Positions 44,596 to 54,930 of a DNA stretch of 64,000 nt are shown one piece after another. This DNA comes from TCS55 sp964343505 (GTDB lineage: Bacteria; Fidelibacterota; Marinisomatia; Marinisomatales; TCS55). The stretch covers positions 1-64,000 of the forward strand of contig CAYFJU010000006.1 in NCBI GenBank assembly GCA_964343505.1, written 5' to 3'. The position numbers were made by a program, and so were the translations under genes. Under the pieces are notes generated by a model. It was given only the letters and a program-made list of their open reading frames with translations, searched no databases and was not told the origin of the DNA. Positions within the stretch are counted from its first letter, which is position 1; each line of letters starts with the position of its first letter.

Positions 44596-47500
44596 TTAGT
44601 ATACGCGCCGGACGCGGAACTTCATATGGACTTTTCCGGTCTCATCCACATTTCCAATGACGGAGAAATTAGGATTTAATTTATATTCTACACCCACCTT
44701 CTTTTTATAAGCACCTTCAAGGGAGAAAGATCGGCGATAACTAAAACTGAAATTTTCACTCACCCTGGCACTAATGCTGAATTCTTCACCCTCTTCCTGG
44801 CTCAAATAATCAGTTGTACCAGAAATTTGGACATCTTCAATCAATCCCGCAGATTTCAATCCGGTGGCGCGGACAAAATTTCGTTCGAATTGCCGTTCGA
44901 TGTAAGCGCCGAGGATTGTCGCCCCCTGAGTACCCAAGCCTTCGGTGGTAAAGCCTTCTTCAGCCACCCGTGTATTGAAGGTCAACAATTGGAGTATATC
45001 ACTTTCCGTGTAGCCCTTATCACTCTCAAACCGCCACTCAGGATTATCAAATGGGCCATATACACCCAACAAGATTTCCGCGTCCCCGATGCGGGTTGAG
45101 GCCGTCACTTCCAGGTATGGATTGAACCCATGTCCATCCAGGGTCATGACCCCCTGGAGGTTTTCAAATACATCACCCACGTAATAATAGATTTCACCTT
45201 CTACAAATTCGATTTCTCCTGAATAATTCCAGTCTCCATCATATTGTTTAGACATGGCCAATTCACCGGATATTTTTGCATCAATCTGAGAATTACGAAT
45301 TGAAAATGTATCCTCAATCGGGAAGCGAATATTATAATTGGTCGTTGTCCGGCCTTTTTCTTCCGCCATTTCCACCGGTTCGTTCCCGGTAAATTCCATA
45401 AAGATGGCCCCTTCTTTGGCTGCAATCGTCCCATTGATTTCCAAAGTATCTTTTCCGGACATGGTCAAGTCCACATCACCGTATCCTTCAATATCACCAT
45501 TCAATGAACGGAAGAAAATCTGCTCACCAACAGCATGTAAATCAAAGCGCGGTTCGAAAAATTGGGTGAAATCCATACCCCCGGTAATGGTGAGGTTTTG
45601 GGTGGAATCAATTTTGGATTGGGAGTCATAAAGGGCACCAGAGAATCCATGAATAGATAACTGGTTATCCGCCAAATCCCCCGAGGCGGAAACGTGGCGA
45701 ACGGGTTCATCCATCAGGACTGTATAGATTTCACCATGCTCAATATGAATACTGCCGTTCCGCATCAACTTTTCAGGTGGTCCGGTTATATCCAGGTTGA
45801 TTTTTATTTTCCCAATGATTGAATCAGTCTCGGCTAAATATTCCGATAAAAAGACAGCGGAATGAAAATCGCCCTCAGTTTTTACACTTAATTCTCCACC
45901 AGGATGCCAAGCTCGCGCATTGGGTGAGGCCAGGTCGTAATCGATGGGAAGGGTTGCTTCCCCTTTTACATGGTTGCCGTTCCAGGTTGAACTGAATTGG
46001 TTAAACTTGAGTTTTTTATCTGAATAGTGCCCGTTTCCCCTGACGGTACCAAGCGGGATTCGGCCAAAAAAAGCATTCTCAATTTTCCCATCTAAATCAA
46101 ATTGTGTTTTCTGTGTGGTCCCGCCCATGTTAAAATTTCCGGTAAATTGACCGAACAAAAAGGGCTTCCATTTGGGGGCAAATTGGGTCAGTGTTGCCAA
46201 ATCAACGTTTTTAAAACTGGATTGCAAATCTACCATCCTTGGCTTAGTCGAATCGGCAATAATCGGGAAAGTGCCCATCACCTGAAATCCTGTTTTTTCC
46301 CCCTGAGTCAGGGTTAATTCTTCCAGGTGCAGGATGCCATCTCGATACAAGGATGAGATATAAAAATCATCAAAGGGTTGGTTGGCGACTTCACCATTTT
46401 TCAGCGTAACATCCAGACTGACATCATCCGGGTTTAAATCCTGGCCAATGGACACTTCACCAAAGATATTTCCCGTGAGATTATAATCCAGATCCCAGCC
46501 ATACAGTTTTAATAATTCAGTGGTGACATTGGAAAATTTCAATCTTCCCCGGAAAGGATTGGTTTTAATAAACCCATCAATGATACCGTCATCCACATGC
46601 ACCTCAAATGGTTCAAATGAAAACTGGTCATCCAAATTGACAATGGTCAAGGGCCGGGGATTGATCATATAATGGTCCTGATAGGCAATCTGAAACCGTT
46701 CCAATATTAATACACTGTCGTTATGAACGGCTCCATTGAACTGTAAATAATCCTGACCATTTTTAAGTTCAAAACTGGAAATTTCAACCACATCCGTTCC
46801 AAGCCGAAATTCGCCCGTCCCGCTTTCAAACCCCCGTTCGTTCCAAGTCCCTTTACCAAATTTAACCTTGATTTCCCCATCCTTGAATTCGTTCAAGTTT
46901 CTCAAATGGCCTAAAAATTCAAAGGAGGACAGTGCAATATTTTTATACTGAAATTCCTTGATCAACAAATCAGCATTTATCCCTAATGTATCGAATGGTC
47001 CGGATAATGCTAAGGATCCTGTGGCCGAACCGCCCGATAAGGAATCGCTCCAGAAATTATTGATTAAAAAGGTGGATGCATCCGTAAGGGCCAAATCCAG
47101 ATCCAAGGATCTATTATTAAAATTTGCCGATCCGTTCACAGAAACAATCGACGGTCCAATCGTCATGGTAATGGGATTGGTGATGGCTAATTCAAAATCT
47201 TTGAAGGAAACACCGCCTGAAATTGAAGATGCTTCCCGGTCGAAAAGTAACGACTCATTGATTTCAGCATTAATATCCAGAGCTGTGATTTGCGTTTCAG
47301 GAATTTCACCATCAACCAGAATATATCCGGATAAATTGGTTTGGGGCTGGTTTAACACCCATTGACTGATATCCAATTCCTGCAGTTGGACCGTTCCATT
47401 AAAGCGCCCTTCGTCTTCAAACAATCCTTGCATTTCCAGGATAGCGTCATTCCCCGCCAGTTCCAGGGATTCCAAACGGAAATAATCGGGATATCTGGTC

Positions 47501-48366
47501 AAGTCAAAACTACCTCCCATATCCAGTCCCAAATCGTTTCGTACAAACAAATCACCCACAAAATGGGTCAGATCTGACTCAAAATGGAAGGTAGCTGAGA
47601 GCTTGGATAGATTAGGTTGTAGAGGTAGTTGTGAAAATATTTGCGAAGGAATTTCATATTCCGATAATTCTATTTGGGAACGAATGGCCGACTTTTCACC
47701 CCGGTCATAATCAAATTTTCCGCTGATATTAAATCCGTTTAAGTTCGCTTTTTCTACTTCAACCGCCACACCTCTTGATGATAGTTTACCGCTAATGTTT
47801 TTAACAGTCATATCAATCCTGGGATTTGCACAGAATATTTCAAATTCCTGTAAATCGATTTCCATTGCCTGATGGACATCATTCACCTGCCCATTAATCA
47901 TAAAATGAACTGCCCGGCTTGAGTCATCGTAGGGCACATACACATTCCCATCCACATGCAGTTTGCGAATATTTAATGGGATTTTTTCCGGTGCGAATGC
48001 GAAAGAATCCGCAGATACCGAATCGTCATCTAATTTGAAAAAAGGTTGAATGGCAACATGGGAGACCGATAATTGATCAATTTCAATCCGGCCTTTTAAC
48101 AAGGGTTTGATTTTTATTTTAGTCGTTATGCTCGGCAGGAATATGGATGCGCCATTATCATGCACTAAAGAGACATTATCCGAATGTAAGGTCGTAAACA
48201 AATGACCGGACAATGCACTGATTTCAATTTTCCATCCATTTTCATTCATTTGATTATTGAGATAGGCTTCTATTCGTCCCTGCCACATGCTCGGCCTAAA
48301 AAGCAAAAACCCTGCAATACCGATCGCAAGGGCGAGAATGAAAAAAATGGTCAGGCGTTTGGTCAT
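44596..48366 (-). CDS. tamB: TamB/AsmA-like translocation and lipid-transport protein
   Basis: 1256 residues. One N-terminal membrane helix (about 5-25), a long repetitive beta-rich body and C-terminal DUF490 region with SRIGDAEILLGVYGPFDNPEWRFESDKGYTESDILQLLTF-type pattern. Bridges the periplasm and works with Omp85/TamA; recent work ties it to phospholipid transport. Starts seven bases before the Omp85 gene. Confidence 0.9.
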   Translation of the reverse strand: MTKRLTIFFILALAIGIAGFLLFRPSMWQGRIEAYLNNQMNENGWKIEISALSGHLFTTLHSDNVSLVHDNGASIFLPSITTKIKIKPLLKGRIEIDQLSVSHVAIQPFFKLDDDSVSADSFAFAPEKIPLNIRKLHVDGNVYVPYDDSSRAVHFMINGQVNDVHQAMEIDLQEFEIFCANPRIDMTVKNISGKLSSRGVAVEVEKANLNGFNISGKFDYDRGEKSAIRSQIELSEYEIPSQIFSQLPLQPNLSKLSATFHFESDLTHFVGDLFVRNDLGLDMGGSFDLTRYPDYFRLESLELAGNDAILEMQGLFEDEGRFNGTVQLQELDISQWVLNQPQTNLSGYILVDGEIPETQITALDINAEINESLLFDREASSISGGVSFKDFELAITNPITMTIGPSIVSVNGSANFNNRSLDLDLALTDASTFLINNFWSDSLSGGSATGSLALSGPFDTLGINADLLIKEFQYKNIALSSFEFLGHLRNLNEFKDGEIKVKFGKGTWNERGFESGTGEFRLGTDVVEISSFELKNGQDYLQFNGAVHNDSVLILERFQIAYQDHYMINPRPLTIVNLDDQFSFEPFEVHVDDGIIDGFIKTNPFRGRLKFSNVTTELLKLYGWDLDYNLTGNIFGEVSIGQDLNPDDVSLDVTLKNGEVANQPFDDFYISSLYRDGILHLEELTLTQGEKTGFQVMGTFPIIADSTKPRMVDLQSSFKNVDLATLTQFAPKWKPFLFGQFTGNFNMGGTTQKTQFDLDGKIENAFFGRIPLGTVRGNGHYSDKKLKFNQFSSTWNGNHVKGEATLPIDYDLASPNARAWHPGGELSVKTEGDFHSAVFLSEYLAETDSIIGKIKINLDITGPPEKLMRNGSIHIEHGEIYTVLMDEPVRHVSASGDLADNQLSIHGFSGALYDSQSKIDSTQNLTITGGMDFTQFFEPRFDLHAVGEQIFFRSLNGDIEGYGDVDLTMSGKDTLEINGTIAAKEGAIFMEFTGNEPVEMAEEKGRTTTNYNIRFPIEDTFSIRNSQIDAKISGELAMSKQYDGDWNYSGEIEFVEGEIYYYVGDVFENLQGVMTLDGHGFNPYLEVTASTRIGDAEILLGVYGPFDNPEWRFESDKGYTESDILQLLTFNTRVAEEGFTTEGLGTQGATILGAYIERQFERNFVRATGLKSAGLIEDVQISGTTDYLSQEEGEEFSISARVSENFSFSYRRSFSLEGAYKKKVGVEYKLNPNFSVIGNVDETGKVHMKFRVRRVY

Positions 48367-48424
48367 TAATGTATGAATCGCTTTGGCTCTGATATGAAGT
48401 TACGTGTCTTCAGTTCCATAAACA

Positions 48425-48456
48425 AAAAAAGCGTCCCAAAATTAGAACGCTTTTTT
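48425..48456 (-). terminator. Rho-independent terminator after dnaK
   Basis: On the reverse strand GCGTTC pairs with GGACGC (one G-U) followed by T7. It lies about 20 bases after the dnaK stop and separates it from tamB. Confidence 0.75.
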
Positions 48457-48478
48457 CAGTTCGATTTTTTACTGAGGT

Positions 48479-50389
48479 TTAATCCACAACTTCAAAGTCC
48501 GCATCTTCGATTTCAGCATCGTCTTTCTTTTTAGACTTGGCTTTACTTTCTTCTGATGCAGGTTCAGGACCGGCAGCGGGACCTTCTTCCTTCGCTGCTT
48601 CATACATTTTGGAAGCCACAACATTCCATGCGGTATTCAGTTCATCAATCGCAGCTTTCAGGTCATCTGCACTGGAGCCATCCTTCGCTGTTTTCACTTT
48701 GGCGACAGCATCTTCCAGCGATTTCTTTTCACCTTCGTCCAACTTATCTTTATACTCTTCCAGATTCTTTTCGGTCTGATAAATCAGCTGTTCAGCCTGG
48801 TTTTGTATATCAATCATTTCACGTTTCGCTTTGTCTTCGCCTTCGTGCTTTTTGGCGTCATTCACCATTTTATCCACTTCGGAATCGGATAAACCACTGG
48901 ATGCTTCAATGCGGATGCTTTGTTCTTTACCGGTGGCTTTATCTTTGGCATGGACGTTTAAGATACCATTGGCATCGATGTCAAAGGTCACTTCAATTTG
49001 GGGAACACCGCGCGGCGCCGGTGGCATACCGTCTAAATGAAAACGGCCAATGGTTTTATTATCCACTGCCATTTCACGTTCACCCTGGAGGACGTGGATT
49101 TCTACCGTGGTTTGATTATCCGCTGCCGTCGAGAATATCTGTGATTTTTTGGTTGGGATTGTTGTGTTTCTTTCGATCAATTTGGTGGAAACACTGCCCA
49201 AAGTTTCAATTCCTAATGAAAGGGGGGTGACGTCTAACAGCAGAATGTCATCCACATCACCGGCCAGCACACCACCCTGGATGGCGGCCCCAAGGGCAAC
49301 CACTTCATCGGGGTTCACACTTTTGTTCGGTTCCTTGCCAAAGATTTCTTTGACTTTTTCCTGGATCTTCGGAATCCGTGTGGAACCACCGACCAGTATC
49401 ACTTCATGGATATCGGAAGCGGATAATCCCGCGTCTTTAATCGCTTTCAGACAAGGATTAACCGTTCTTTCAACAAGGTCAGAAACCAATTCTTGGAATT
49501 TGGCCCGGGTGAGTGTCAAGTTTAAATGTTTCGGTCCTGAAGAATCTGCGGTAATAAAGGGCAAATTGATTTCAGTTTGCTTGGAACTGGATAATTCCGT
49601 TTTAGCAGTTTCAGCCGCTTCACGCAGGCGCTGTAAAGCCATAGGATCTTTCTTCAGGTCGATGCCATCGCTTTTTTTGAATTCGGATGCAATCCAGTCA
49701 ATCACCTGTTGGTCGAAGTCATCACCACCAAGGTGGGTATCACCATTGGTTGATTTCACTTCAAAAACGCCATCTCCCAATTCGAGGATGGAAATATCAA
49801 AGGTACCGCCGCCTAAGTCAAATACAGCAATTGTTTCATCTTTTTTCTTGTCCAACCCATAAGCCAAAGAAGCAGCTGTCGGTTCATTGATAATCCGACG
49901 AACATTCAGTCCGGCGATTTTACCTGCATCTTTGGTGGCCTGGCGTTGGGAATCGTTAAAATATGCCGGGACGGTAATCACCGCATCCGTCACTGTTGTG
50001 CCTAAATGTTCTTCAGCAGTCTGCTTTAATTTTTGCAGGACCATGGCGCCGATTTCCGGTGGTGAATATTTTTTATCGCCTGCTTCAACAACCACAGAAC
50101 CAGAGTCACCTTTGCTTACTTTGTAAGGGACTTCTTCAATTTCTGTACCCACTTCATTGAACATTCTGCCCATGAAGCGTTTGATTGAAAATACTGTGTT
50201 TTGCGAATTGGTCACAGCCTGGCGTTTGGCCGGCTGGCCTACAAGACGGTCACCATCTTTGGTGAAGGCAACAATGGAAGGGGTTGTCCGGCCGCCTTCA
50301 GTGCTGTTAATTACAGTCGGTTCACCACCTTCAAGAACAGCCACACATGAGTTGGTTGTTCCAAGGTCAATTCCGATAATTTTTCCCAT
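48479..50389 (-). CDS. dnaK: Hsp70 chaperone DnaK
   Basis: 636 residues, normal length. IIGIDLGTTNSCVAVLEGG, VITVPAYFNDSQRQATKDAG, VFDLGGGTFDIS, VILVGGSTRIPKI and substrate domain LLLDVTPLSLGIETLG. C-terminal charged tail ends DAEIEDADFEVVD. No dnaJ or grpE in view. A ribosome site AAGGAG lies just upstream of its start. Confidence 0.98.
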   Translation of the reverse strand: MGKIIGIDLGTTNSCVAVLEGGEPTVINSTEGGRTTPSIVAFTKDGDRLVGQPAKRQAVTNSQNTVFSIKRFMGRMFNEVGTEIEEVPYKVSKGDSGSVVVEAGDKKYSPPEIGAMVLQKLKQTAEEHLGTTVTDAVITVPAYFNDSQRQATKDAGKIAGLNVRRIINEPTAASLAYGLDKKKDETIAVFDLGGGTFDISILELGDGVFEVKSTNGDTHLGGDDFDQQVIDWIASEFKKSDGIDLKKDPMALQRLREAAETAKTELSSSKQTEINLPFITADSSGPKHLNLTLTRAKFQELVSDLVERTVNPCLKAIKDAGLSASDIHEVILVGGSTRIPKIQEKVKEIFGKEPNKSVNPDEVVALGAAIQGGVLAGDVDDILLLDVTPLSLGIETLGSVSTKLIERNTTIPTKKSQIFSTAADNQTTVEIHVLQGEREMAVDNKTIGRFHLDGMPPAPRGVPQIEVTFDIDANGILNVHAKDKATGKEQSIRIEASSGLSDSEVDKMVNDAKKHEGEDKAKREMIDIQNQAEQLIYQTEKNLEEYKDKLDEGEKKSLEDAVAKVKTAKDGSSADDLKAAIDELNTAWNVVASKMYEAAKEEGPAAGPEPASEESKAKSKKKDDAEIEDADFEVVD

Positions 50390-50527
50390 TTGATTACTCC
50401 TTAAAGTGGGTGAAAAATAAATTCTGCACCCTTAAGGACAATTATTATGCCAAGATGATTTGTTGACCGATATGGCAGACTTATGCAATTATGTCGCTAT
50501 ATATGACAGATATAGACTAAAAACAGT

Positions 50528-53035
50528 CTAAGAATCGATAGATTTGGCCGGTTTTTTACCCTCTTTTGACTCTTTTTTGGAAGATGGCTTTTTCTTGGAT
50601 TTTGCCTTAACCGGCAAAAATTCAAATTCTTTGTGCTTCACATCCACTTTGATGCCTTCGGCATCGCTGAACGCCTTCCCTAAAAGTAGTTCGGACAAGG
50701 GATCTTCCAATGAATTTTGAATTTCTCGCCGCAGGAATCGAACCCCATATTCAGGATTAAACCCTTTTTCAACCAGCAGTGATTTGGCCCTTTTAGTCAC
50801 CAACAGGGTTAATCCGATTTTATCGAGGTTTTCATGAAGATCCATTATCTGCAAGTCTATAATTTCAAGGACATTCTTCTTGGTTAATGGATGATAGACA
50901 ATGGTTTCATCCAGGCGGTTTAAGAATTCAGGATTAAACGTACCTTTCACCTTGTCCAGGATTCGGTCACGCATGGCCTCATAGTTGGCCTCTTCCGTGC
51001 CCTCGCTAAATCCAAATGTACCACCGCCTTGGATTTCCTTCGTACCGATATTGGAAGTCAAAATAATAATCGTATTTCGAAAATCAACTTTCCGGCCCAA
51101 GCCATCGGTCAGGACGCCTTCATCAAATAATTGCAACAAGACGTTAAATACGTCTGGATGGGCTTTTTCAATTTCATCAAACAAAATTACCGAATAGGGA
51201 TTCCGGCGGACTTTTTCCGTTAATGCGCCGCCCTCTTCATAGCCCACATATCCGGGAGGGGCGCCAATCAGGCGTGAGACAGAAAAGCGTTCGCCATATT
51301 CACTCATATCCAGTTTAATGAGCGCTTCACCATGACTGAATAAATAATTGGCCAAAACTTTGGCTGTTTCCGTTTTTCCCACACCGGTTGGACCTAAAAA
51401 TAGGAATACACCAATGGGGCGGTTTGGACTTTTCAGTCCAGCCCTGGAGCGCTGAATGGCCCGGCTTAATCCGTCGATGGCGCGACCCTGACCGACGATA
51501 TCTTCGGACATTTTTTCTTTCATCTTCAGCAGTTTCTGCCCTTCAGTCTGGGCCACCTTGCGAACCGGAATCCGAGTCACCATGGAAACTACATCGGCTA
51601 TACTGTCTTCTGTGACGCGGATGGGATTGGAGGCCTCATCCATTTGCCAATCTTTCTGGAGTGTTTTCAATTTCCGGATCAGCTTCTGTTCCGTATCCCG
51701 GAGGTTAGCCGCATCTTCAAATCTTTGGGCAACGACAACTGAATCTTTTTCCGAGCGGACTTTTTCAATCTCCAGCTCAAGGTCAATCACTTCCTGGGGG
51801 ACTTTCATATTCAGCATATGAGCACGGGATCCCGCTTCATCCATAATATCGATGGCTTTATCGGGTAAAAATTTATCCGTGATATAGCGGTGAGACAGAT
51901 GTACGCACGCTTCGATCGCTTCCTCATCATAAATCACATGGTGATGTTTTTCATAACTGAGTTGAAGCCCCTTGAGGATGGCAATCGATTCATCCGGCGA
52001 TGGCGGCGCCACATTCACCTTCTGGAAGCGCCGTTCAAGGGCGCCATCTTTTTCCACATATTTTCGAAATTCATCTAAAGTCGTTGCGCCGATGCAATGG
52101 ATATCACCGCGGGCCAAGGCCGGTTTAAACATATTGGAGGCGTCCAGGGAGCCAGAGGCTCCACCCGCTCCAACCAACGTATGAAGTTCATCAATGAATA
52201 TAATCAGGTCATCCGTTTTCTCCAGTTCAACCATGACGGTTTTCATCCGCTCTTCAAATTGACCGCGATATTTTGTCCCGGCCACAAGCCCTGCTAAATC
52301 GAGGGCAAGAATGCGTTTATTATGGAGCAGGCGCGGTACATCCTTTTGAACAATTTTTTGCGCCAGTCCTTCAATAATGGCTGTTTTCCCGACACCCGGT
52401 TCACCGATTAATACAGGATTATTTTTTTTGCGCCGCGATAAAGTCTGGGCGACCCGTTCAATCTCATCTCTTCGGCCAACGACTGGATCCAGCTTGCCCT
52501 GCCGTGCCGCCTGCGTGATATCTCTTGAGAAATGGTCCAGAGCCGGTGTTTTGGATTTAACTGATTTTTCTTTCCGTTTGGCTGGCGCGGCTGGTTCCGG
52601 TTTGGGGGAATCATCATGAATCAAATCGACCACACTATCATAATCTAAATTGTGCGCGTTGAGGACTTCGTAAGCGATACCTTCTGTTTCCTTGAGCATG
52701 GCTAACAGCAAATGTTCATCATCGGCGATGGTGGCGGCCATGGCGGCCGCTTCATTAAAGGCATTACGGAGAATTCGTTCGGCGCGGCGTGTTAAGGGAA
52801 GGTGGCCCAGCGTCATGGTGCCGCCGGAGGTTTTGATCATATCCTCCACCATAGCACGGATATCTTCTATATTGCAGTCATAAATATCAAAAATTTTGGA
52901 ACCGAGCCCCGTATCCTCCCGCAGAAGGCCCAGTAATAAATGTTCGGATCCCACATAACTATGCCCCAGGCGGATGGCTTCCTCCTTGGCATATTTCATA
53001 ATATTCTGAACGCGCTTGGAAAAATTTTCTTTCAT
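50528..53035 (-). CDS. clpC: AAA+ protease ATPase ClpC
   Basis: 835 residues. Two Clp_N repeats (1-145), AAA-1 with GEPGVGKTAI, a UVR middle region (VAQRFEDAANLRDTEQ), AAA-2 with GPTGVGKTET, and a D2-small domain. The C-terminus is a Lys/Ser-rich tail of about 30 residues. Unfolds substrates for ClpP. Gap to dnaK holds a weak stem near 50512-50531. Confidence 0.96.
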   Translation of the reverse strand: MKENFSKRVQNIMKYAKEEAIRLGHSYVGSEHLLLGLLREDTGLGSKIFDIYDCNIEDIRAMVEDMIKTSGGTMTLGHLPLTRRAERILRNAFNEAAAMAATIADDEHLLLAMLKETEGIAYEVLNAHNLDYDSVVDLIHDDSPKPEPAAPAKRKEKSVKSKTPALDHFSRDITQAARQGKLDPVVGRRDEIERVAQTLSRRKKNNPVLIGEPGVGKTAIIEGLAQKIVQKDVPRLLHNKRILALDLAGLVAGTKYRGQFEERMKTVMVELEKTDDLIIFIDELHTLVGAGGASGSLDASNMFKPALARGDIHCIGATTLDEFRKYVEKDGALERRFQKVNVAPPSPDESIAILKGLQLSYEKHHHVIYDEEAIEACVHLSHRYITDKFLPDKAIDIMDEAGSRAHMLNMKVPQEVIDLELEIEKVRSEKDSVVVAQRFEDAANLRDTEQKLIRKLKTLQKDWQMDEASNPIRVTEDSIADVVSMVTRIPVRKVAQTEGQKLLKMKEKMSEDIVGQGRAIDGLSRAIQRSRAGLKSPNRPIGVFLFLGPTGVGKTETAKVLANYLFSHGEALIKLDMSEYGERFSVSRLIGAPPGYVGYEEGGALTEKVRRNPYSVILFDEIEKAHPDVFNVLLQLFDEGVLTDGLGRKVDFRNTIIILTSNIGTKEIQGGGTFGFSEGTEEANYEAMRDRILDKVKGTFNPEFLNRLDETIVYHPLTKKNVLEIIDLQIMDLHENLDKIGLTLLVTKRAKSLLVEKGFNPEYGVRFLRREIQNSLEDPLSELLLGKAFSDAEGIKVDVKHKEFEFLPVKAKSKKKPSSKKESKEGKKPAKSIDS

Positions 53036-53068
53036 ACTACCGTGAAATTAAACAGGGATAATTCAGTT

Positions 53069-53743
53069 TCAAATACTATCTGAAAGAGAAAGTGTTCCAT
53101 TCTCCAAATAATATTGCTTATTCCCAATGGAGGCTACCTCCGGATTATGGGTCGTAATCACAAAGGCCTGGTTGAAATCGGTATTAATTTTTTTGAAGAG
53201 GTCCACCAGACGATTGGCATTCCCAAGATCAAGATTTCCTGTCGGTTCGTCCGCCAGAACCAATTTAGGCTCATTCATAAGGGCACGAACAACTGCCACA
53301 CGGAGACGCTCACCACCTGAAAGTTGGGACGGAAAATGATCCTTACGGTCGGTAAGGCCTATATAATTCAATAATTCTTCTGCCTTTAGGTGGTTACCTT
53401 CATTTCCTGCGATTTGATTGGGGATCAACACATTCTCCAGGGCGGTGAATTCCGGCAGGAGATGATGAAACTGAAATACAAATCCCAAGTGTAAATTACG
53501 GATTTCTGCAATTTGACGATTGGATAGTGAATCAATAGCTTGCCCATCCAAAATGAGCGAACCGCTGTCAGGCACATCCAGGGTACCTAAAATATTCAGC
53601 AGGGTCGATTTCCCGGCGCCGCTGGGGCCCATGATAGTAATCAGGTCCCCCGTTTTTATGTCCATGGAAACATCAGTGAAAACGGACAATACCCTGGTTC
53701 CGTTGCGAAAGGATTTGGAGAGGTGTGCTGCTTTAAGGATCAT
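53069..53743 (-). CDS. lolD: ABC transporter ATPase, LolD type
   Basis: 224 residues. Walker A GPSGAGKST, signature LSGGERLRVAVVRAL, Walker B LVLADEPTG. The adjacent FtsX-like permeases indicate lipoprotein release to the outer membrane. Start overlaps the permease stop (53740-53743). Confidence 0.93.
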   Translation of the reverse strand: MILKAAHLSKSFRNGTRVLSVFTDVSMDIKTGDLITIMGPSGAGKSTLLNILGTLDVPDSGSLILDGQAIDSLSNRQIAEIRNLHLGFVFQFHHLLPEFTALENVLIPNQIAGNEGNHLKAEELLNYIGLTDRKDHFPSQLSGGERLRVAVVRALMNEPKLVLADEPTGNLDLGNANRLVDLFKKINTDFNQAFVITTHNPEVASIGNKQYYLENGTLSLSDSI

Positions 53744-54930
53744 TTTTCTAAATATACCGCTTCGATAGGTGAAATCATTAAGGCCCGCCGGGCCGCGATG
53801 AAGGTCGACAAAATGACCATCCCTACTGAAATAAACAAGATAGTTATGACATCTTTAGCAAAAATCACCATGGGTAAATAGGGTGTAAAATAAATATCCT
53901 CCGGGAGGGGAATAACCCCAAATATATTTTGAATAGCGATCATGGCCAGGCTGATACCCAATCCGGCAACAATCCCGATTCCTCCGATCATGGTTCCCTG
54001 GTTCATCACAATTGATCGCACCGCATCCCGGGTCGCGCCCATGACCTGCAGAATGCCGAACTCCCGCACCTTTTGTGCCGTGACCAGAACCAAAGTCGTG
54101 ACGAGATTAAAACAGGCCACCAGGATGATCAGACTCAGGACGGCCAGTGCGCCAATCCGTTCAAATTTCATGGCCGCGAATAATTCTCGGTGCAGGTCGC
54201 CCCAGGTGTCCACCTTTGCATCGGGGAACCGATCTTGAATGAACGCGGCAACCCGGTCCGTATCGGCATGTTCAGAAAGACGAATATCCACCCCGTCAGG
54301 ACCATTCTTCCGGATAAATAGTCGTTTTCCAACTTCAGCCGGAATGAAAGCGATTTTATCATCCAGGTCCAACACCTGGATATTGAAGATTCCCCCCACC
54401 ACACATTGAATCTGACGTGGGATGCCCCACGCTGATCCTTGATCGATAGGGCTCAGGATCCGCAGGCCATCTCCAATAGTAAGGTTGAGGCGTTGGGCCG
54501 TCATTTCACCTAAGTAAACCTGAGGCAATTCCAGGTTATTATCTCCTGTTATCATATTTAATTCATAAAACGAAGTGATCAATTCCGGATCAACAGCTTT
54601 GAGCACCACCATACGCTGGGCCTCATCCCTGCCGAGGATCAACCCTTTCCGTTCCTGGAATGGCATCACGGCCTCCACACCGTCCATTGAACGGATCATC
54701 TCAACGCCCCCATCCCAATCGGATAGATTGCTCACACGAATATCGCCCTCAAAACCGATGATGCGGCTCACCACTCGTGATTCAAATCCATTGAGAACAG
54801 ACACGGAAAGGACCATGGCCATACAGCCCACGGTTAAGCCAATAATGGCAATCCAGCCTGTGAGACGACTGGGTCCGGCCCCTTTTCCGCCCAACATAAA
54901 ACGGCGTGCAATGGACATGGGAAACTTCAT
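53740..54930 (-). CDS. lolE: LolC/LolE-type permease
   Basis: 396 residues from ATG 54928-54930, which overlaps the previous stop; an ORF from 55005 would overlap more of the upstream gene. Four helices (one N-terminal, three C-terminal around a periplasmic domain), FtsX motif near VLVTAQKVREFGILQVMGAT. Forms the LolCDE-like complex with its neighbours. Confidence 0.9.
   Translation of the reverse strand: MKFPMSIARRFMLGGKGAGPSRLTGWIAIIGLTVGCMAMVLSVSVLNGFESRVVSRIIGFEGDIRVSNLSDWDGGVEMIRSMDGVEAVMPFQERKGLILGRDEAQRMVVLKAVDPELITSFYELNMITGDNNLELPQVYLGEMTAQRLNLTIGDGLRILSPIDQGSAWGIPRQIQCVVGGIFNIQVLDLDDKIAFIPAEVGKRLFIRKNGPDGVDIRLSEHADTDRVAAFIQDRFPDAKVDTWGDLHRELFAAMKFERIGALAVLSLIILVACFNLVTTLVLVTAQKVREFGILQVMGATRDAVRSIVMNQGTMIGGIGIVAGLGISLAMIAIQNIFGVIPLPEDIYFTPYLPMVIFAKDVITILFISVGMVILSTFIAARRALMISPIEAVYLEK

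Noticed and set aside
48556..49862. Long open frames on the plus strand (224 and 237 codons) inside dnaK
   Set aside because: They are antisense to dnaK, lack motifs or ribosome sites and result from codon bias of the true gene.
50437..50453. Sigma-54-like site TTGGCAT-N-TTGTC upstream of dnaK
   Set aside because: Only a partial match at both -24 and -12, and dnaK is rarely RpoN-driven; likely chance in AT-rich sequence.
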